Assembly: GCA_030037185.1 (NCBI GenBank)
Contig: JASHRR010000296.1
Coordinates: 1-9,161, forward strand
Direction of reading: 5' to 3'
Origin: Xanthobacteraceae bacterium
GTDB lineage: Bacteria; Pseudomonadota; Alphaproteobacteria; Rhizobiales; Xanthobacteraceae
DNA: 9,161 bases
The first letter of the stretch is position 1; every line of letters starts with the position of its first letter. The position numbers were made by a program, and so were the translations under genes. Shown here piece after piece: positions 6,722 to 9,161 of this stretch. The notes below the pieces were generated by a model. That model had not been told where the DNA came from and ran no database searches. It saw only the letters and a list, made by a program, of their open reading frames with translations.

Positions 6722-7735
6722 ATGACTGATTGCAAGGTTTCTGATCAAAAAACGACCGCGTGCAGCATCGCTAGCGTCGCAGCAATATCCCAAACCACAG
6801 TGATCCGCTTTGCCACAGCGGCACTGTTGGGTGCGGCGCTCATTGTCCCGACCGTTGCGCTTGCGCAAATGCCGCCCGATATCGCCCAGAAGATCGCCGC
6901 GATGGGTCGCGTGGTCGATCCTGAGAACACCGGCAAAATCTATGCGCCCCTGCAGGAGAAGGAGCCGTATGCAGGCGTCAAGGTCATGCGCGACGTGAAA
7001 TACGGCAGTGATGCGCGCAACGTGGTCGATATTTTTGTGCCCGAGACCGCCGCCGCCGGCCGCCCGGTGCTGATGTTCGTCCATGGCGGCGGCATGATCC
7101 GCGGCAACAAACATCCGCCCGGCAGCGCCTTCTACGACAACATCATGCTGTTTGCGGCGCACCACGGCATGGTCGGCGTCAATGTCGAATACCGGCTGGC
7201 GCCCGAGCATCCGTGGCCGGCCGGCAACGAGGACTTGGCTGCAGCCGTCCGCCTCGTCGCCGACAAGGCCGCAGACCTCGGCGCGGACCCCAACCGAGTG
7301 TTTCTGATGGGGCATTCGGCGGGCGCCACCCACGTGGCATCCTACGTCTCCCATCCGGAGTTCCACGGACCCAGGGGCTCCGGGCTCGCCGGGGCAATCC
7401 TGTCGTCGGGTGGCTATGATTTCACCGAGGGCGAACAGAGCGACGGCAGGACCGCCTATTTCGGCAGCGATCCGGCGCTGCTTGCTCAACGTTCGGCCGT
7501 CGCTGGGCTCATCAAGACCAAAATTCCCTTGATGACGTCCTCGGCCGAACTCGATCCGCCGCCGATCGCCGCGCAGTCCGCCCTGCTCAGGGATGCGTTG
7601 TGCAAGTCGGAACACGGGTGCGTGCGCAGTATCGTACTGCCGAAGCATAGCCATATGTCGGAATCTTATTCGATCAACACGGCGGATACGCAGCTCTCCG
7701 ATCAGATCGTGGAATTCATCAAGACCGGAAAGTAG
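6722..7735 (+). CDS. Exported alpha/beta hydrolase (HSL/carboxylesterase-like)
   Basis: This 337-residue serine esterase carries the classical marks of the hormone-sensitive-lipase-like group. These are the oxyanion-hole H121-GGG motif, YRLAPEHPWPA (158-167), the nucleophile elbow G197-H-S199-A-G201, a likely acid at D278 (SSAELDPP) and a likely catalytic His at H311 or H309 (PKHSHMSE). A hydrophobic stretch (about 30-47) ending ALA-QM near residue 49 is a signal peptide with an unusually long N-region of about 27 residues. A GTG at codon 27 would give a more usual length, but the ATG at 6722 is kept because GAGG stands seven bases before it. Expected role is hydrolysis of a short-chain or aromatic ester in the periplasm. 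It is divergent from the SMP-30-like gene, which also makes an exported hydrolase, so a shared control region is plausible. Confidence 0.9.
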   Translation: MTDCKVSDQKTTACSIASVAAISQTTVIRFATAALLGAALIVPTVALAQMPPDIAQKIAAMGRVVDPENTGKIYAPLQEKEPYAGVKVMRDVKYGSDARNVVDIFVPETAAAGRPVLMFVHGGGMIRGNKHPPGSAFYDNIMLFAAHHGMVGVNVEYRLAPEHPWPAGNEDLAAAVRLVADKAADLGADPNRVFLMGHSAGATHVASYVSHPEFHGPRGSGLAGAILSSGGYDFTEGEQSDGRTAYFGSDPALLAQRSAVAGLIKTKIPLMTSSAELDPPPIAAQSALLRDALCKSEHGCVRSIVLPKHSHMSESYSINTADTQLSDQIVEFIKTGK

Positions 7736-7854
7736 GCGGTCAGGATCGAAAAATGCTCCTGCCCACGACTCTGGCGGGCCGCGAAAGTGGGCGTTGGATT
7801 AACAGCGGCGCCTCGCTTTTGGACACGGCTTCAGTTTTTCCTGATGCGCGTTGG

Positions 7855-7882
7855 GCGATGCCCCGCTTGCGCGGGGCATCGC
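7855..7882. terminator. Perfect 12-bp hairpin downstream of the esterase
   Basis: GCGATGCCCCGC (7855-7866) is the exact reverse complement of GCGGGGCATCGC (7871-7882), with loop TTGC. It lies 119 bases past the esterase stop. It has no U tract, so it may be a Rho-assisted or 3'-stabilising hairpin, or another member of the GC-hairpin repeats. The rest of the gap 7736-7978 shows no convincing gene. Confidence 0.45.
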
Positions 7883-7914
7883 AGCAACGAGAATAAACAA
7901 GTCATCGCACTAGC

Positions 7915-7933
7915 TTGCCGGTGAAGCCGGCAA
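7915..7933 (+). promoter_or_regulatory. Hairpin in the 5' region of the first DUF6644-type gene
   Basis: TTGCCGG (7915-7921) pairs perfectly with CCGGCAA (7927-7933) around TGAAG, ending 45 bases before the preferred ATG at 7979. It may lie in the leader RNA of that gene; a role is unproven. Confidence 0.3.
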
Positions 7934-7978
7934 TGATATGTGGGATCTAACGATGTTCCCCCAGCAATCGACACTGCC

Positions 7979-8464
7979 ATGATGGCGCAACTCTCGCAGT
8001 GGGTCGCCAGTCTGCCTATCAGTCTGGCAATGCGGCGGATTACTTGGCTCGTTCCGATGCTGCAGACCCTGCACATCCTGTCGACCGGCATCGTGCTGTC
8101 GTCGCTCGTCATGATCGACATGCGCCTCTGGGGGGCGTCGCGGTCCGGTACTGCGATTGCGCGCAGCGAGCGCTTCATGCCGTGGACGTGGACGGCGCTC
8201 GCGGTCGCAGCTCTCACCGGGATCGCCCTGATGCTTGCGTCGCCGCGGTCGTTTCGCGACGGCGCCTTCGTGGCGAAGCTCTACCTGATGGCGGCCGCGA
8301 TGGTCGCCACCGCGGCGCTGCCGAGCACGCTGCGGCGGAACGCCTGCGGCGGCAAGGATGCCGGCGTCCCAGCGCAGCTTGTTGGGCTCGCAGCTCTGCT
8401 GTTGTGGCTCGGCGCGGCGCTTGCAGGGCGGGGACGATGGATTGCCGGCATTCTGGGTGGCTGA
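7979..8464 (+). CDS. DUF6644-type four-helix membrane protein, copy 1
   Basis: This is a 161-residue integral membrane protein of unknown function. Hydrophobic segments lie at about 23-46, 69-88, 98-116 and 132-150. Residues shared with the next gene's product include a Trp-Val near the start (W8-V9), H32, D47-x-R49-L, PWTW (68-71), a Gly-rich second helix and FVAK/FLVK (K100), so the two are paralogues. The start is uncertain: paired ATGs at 7979 and 7982 fit the neighbour's N-terminus, while an in-frame GTG at 7940 would add 13 residues; neither has a clear ribosome site. The assignment to DUF6644 is from recall of the PWTW and DxRL pattern. The conserved His and acidic residues in or beside helices could bind a cofactor, but this is speculation. 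The C-terminus is Gly/Arg-rich (AGRGRWIAGILGG). Confidence 0.72.
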   Translation: MMAQLSQWVASLPISLAMRRITWLVPMLQTLHILSTGIVLSSLVMIDMRLWGASRSGTAIARSERFMPWTWTALAVAALTGIALMLASPRSFRDGAFVAKLYLMAAAMVATAALPSTLRRNACGGKDAGVPAQLVGLAALLLWLGAALAGRGRWIAGILGG

Positions 8465-8478
8465 GCTCCGCAGGTCTT

Positions 8479-8600
8479 CTCCCTTCCCGGCTTGCCGAGG
8501 GTCGGGGTGGGGCGTTGCCACAACGGCGGAACCCTGCGGGAGGATGAGCCTACCACAGGCTCAGACTCGCGAAGACGGCCTCCCGCAAGCCAGGGAGAGG
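8479..8600. repeat. Nested inverted-repeat element between the tandem membrane genes
   Basis: TGCGGGAGG (8535-8543) pairs perfectly with CCTCCCGCA (8579-8587) and encloses a second perfect stem, TGAGCCT (8545-8551) with AGGCTCA (8557-8563), loop ACCAC. Outside, CCCGGCTTGCCGAGGG (8486-8501) and the inverted TCCCGCAAGCCAGGGAGAG (8581-8599) look like two head-to-head copies of the GC-hairpin family seen at 604-625 and 2974-2995. This resembles a paired REP unit of the BIME kind. It separates the two paralogous genes in an otherwise 198-base gap. Confidence 0.55.
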
Positions 8601-8651
8601 TAACGAGGCCGGTGCGGTCGGCAGCCATTCGGAAATGGCATAAGCCAATTC

Positions 8652-8656
8652 AGGAG
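8652..8656 (+). promoter_or_regulatory. Ribosome binding site setting a TTG start
   Basis: AGGAG stands six bases before the TTG at 8663. It is the main reason to start the second membrane protein there instead of at the first ATG of the frame (8756), which would fall inside the first helix. Confidence 0.7.
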
Positions 8657-8662
8657 CGGAGA

Positions 8663-9161
8663 TTGAAGCCCTTCACGGAATTCCTGCACTGGGTGGAGAC
8701 AACCCCGCTCGCGGTCTTCATCTCGCAATCCACTTACGGCTTCTCGGCGCTGGACATGGTGCATGTCGCCGCCATCTCGGTGGTGTTCGGCATGATCGCG
8801 ATCCTGGATCTGCGGCTATCAGGTGCAGCATTCTCGGATTTCTCTGTCACCGATCTTTCTCGGCAGGTGCTTCCCTGGACGTGGGCGGCATTCGTGGTCG
8901 CGGCGATCAGCGGTCTGCTCATGTTCATCGGCCAGGCGGTGAAATACTCCGTGAACTTCGCGTTCCTTGTTAAGATCAGCCTGATGGTGTTGGCTGGCCT
9001 CAACATGCTGGTATTCCACTTCGTGACCTTCAGGGGTGTTGGCAAGTGGGACCAGGGTGTTCCGACGCCGTGGTCAGCCAGACTCGCAGGTGCTGTGTCG
9101 GTTATGATATGGATCGCGGTCGCCGCCTACGGACGCTTCACGGCGTATTACATGTTCCCCT
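8663..9161 (+). CDS. DUF6644-type membrane protein, copy 2 (3' end cut by window)
   Basis: The frame is open from a TTG at 8663 to the window end, 166 residues with no stop. The TTG start is supported by AGGAG six bases upstream and by alignment with copy 1 (MKPFTEFLHWV against the Trp-Val start of copy 1). Hydrophobic segments lie at about 27-48, 72-91, 99-120 and 139-157. Shared features with copy 1 are H34, D49-x-R51-L, PWTW (71-74), a Gly in the second helix followed by Leu/Met, and FLVK (K104). After helix 3 it differs: a KWDQGVPTPWSARLAG loop and a conserved-looking aromatic tail (YGRFTAYYMFP) replace the short Gly/Arg tail. Function is unknown. Only the first few hundred bases of unknown remainder are missing; family members of about 165-175 residues suggest the stop is very near. 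Confidence 0.75.
   Translation, partial: MKPFTEFLHWVETTPLAVFISQSTYGFSALDMVHVAAISVVFGMIAILDLRLSGAAFSDFSVTDLSRQVLPWTWAAFVVAAISGLLMFIGQAVKYSVNFAFLVKISLMVLAGLNMLVFHFVTFRGVGKWDQGVPTPWSARLAGAVSVMIWIAVAAYGRFTAYYMFP

Noticed and set aside
6502..6735. 77-codon minus-strand frame in the divergent gap
   Set aside because: It covers repeat-like, dyad-rich DNA and overlaps the esterase start and probable promoter; no ribosome site or domain.
6674..7654. 326-codon open frame on the minus strand opposite the esterase
   Set aside because: The esterase on the plus strand has HGGG, GHSAG and a signal peptide. The antisense translation is His/Arg/Gly-rich with no family signature.
7753..7896. 47-codon plus-strand frame downstream of the esterase
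   Set aside because: It has no good ribosome site, and it reads through the 12-bp hairpin, whose base pairing better explains the sequence.
1..9161. CRISPR array, insertion sequence, tRNA/rRNA, toxin-antitoxin or phage defence genes
   Set aside because: No regularly spaced repeats, transposase-like frames, RNA gene signatures or defence domains were seen on either strand.

Overview
The window is about 9.2 kb of GC-rich, gene-dense bacterial chromosome. GC-rich codon choice, purine-rich GGAGG ribosome sites, Sec-type signal peptides and hairpins of the CCCGCTTGCGGG type point to an alphaproteobacterium of the Hyphomicrobiales, probably near Bradyrhizobium/Rhodopseudomonas. That placement is inference from style; no marker gene is present.

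Layout. Positions 1-526 (+) hold the C-terminal end of a large alpha/beta hydrolase of the Abhydrolase_10 type. It converges on a leftward block of three genes: a 700-residue exported Abhydrolase_10 paralogue (5145 to 3043), an exported Amidohydro_1-type metal-dependent amidohydrolase (2881 to 1496), and a cytosolic Amidohydro_2-type hydrolase (1461 to 646). Directly in front of the block's first gene is a 22-codon reading frame (5225 to 5157) with its own ribosome site, ending against the next gene's ribosome site. A separate leftward gene (6449 to 5463) encodes an exported SMP-30/gluconolactonase-like protein and ends in a good intrinsic terminator. Divergent from it, 6722-7735 (+) encodes an exported GHSAG serine esterase. 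The right end carries two tandem homologous four-helix membrane proteins of DUF6644 type. The second starts at a TTG codon (8663) and runs off the window.

How the genes may work together. Six ester-, lactone- or amide-cleaving enzymes stand side by side with no transporter, oxidoreductase or regulator in view. All four whose N-termini are visible and carry signal peptides (Abhydrolase_10, Amidohydro_1, SMP-30, esterase) should act in the periplasm, while the Amidohydro_2 enzyme should be cytosolic. This looks like an accessory catabolic or detoxification cluster for an ester/lactone/amide compound, but the substrate cannot be read from the sequence. The two membrane proteins are of unknown function and may be unrelated to the hydrolases.

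Non-coding structure is abundant: several strong perfect hairpins between genes, a repeated GCGGGGAGAGGG hairpin family, and a nested inverted repeat between the two DUF6644-type genes. No CRISPR, insertion sequence, tRNA or rRNA was seen.
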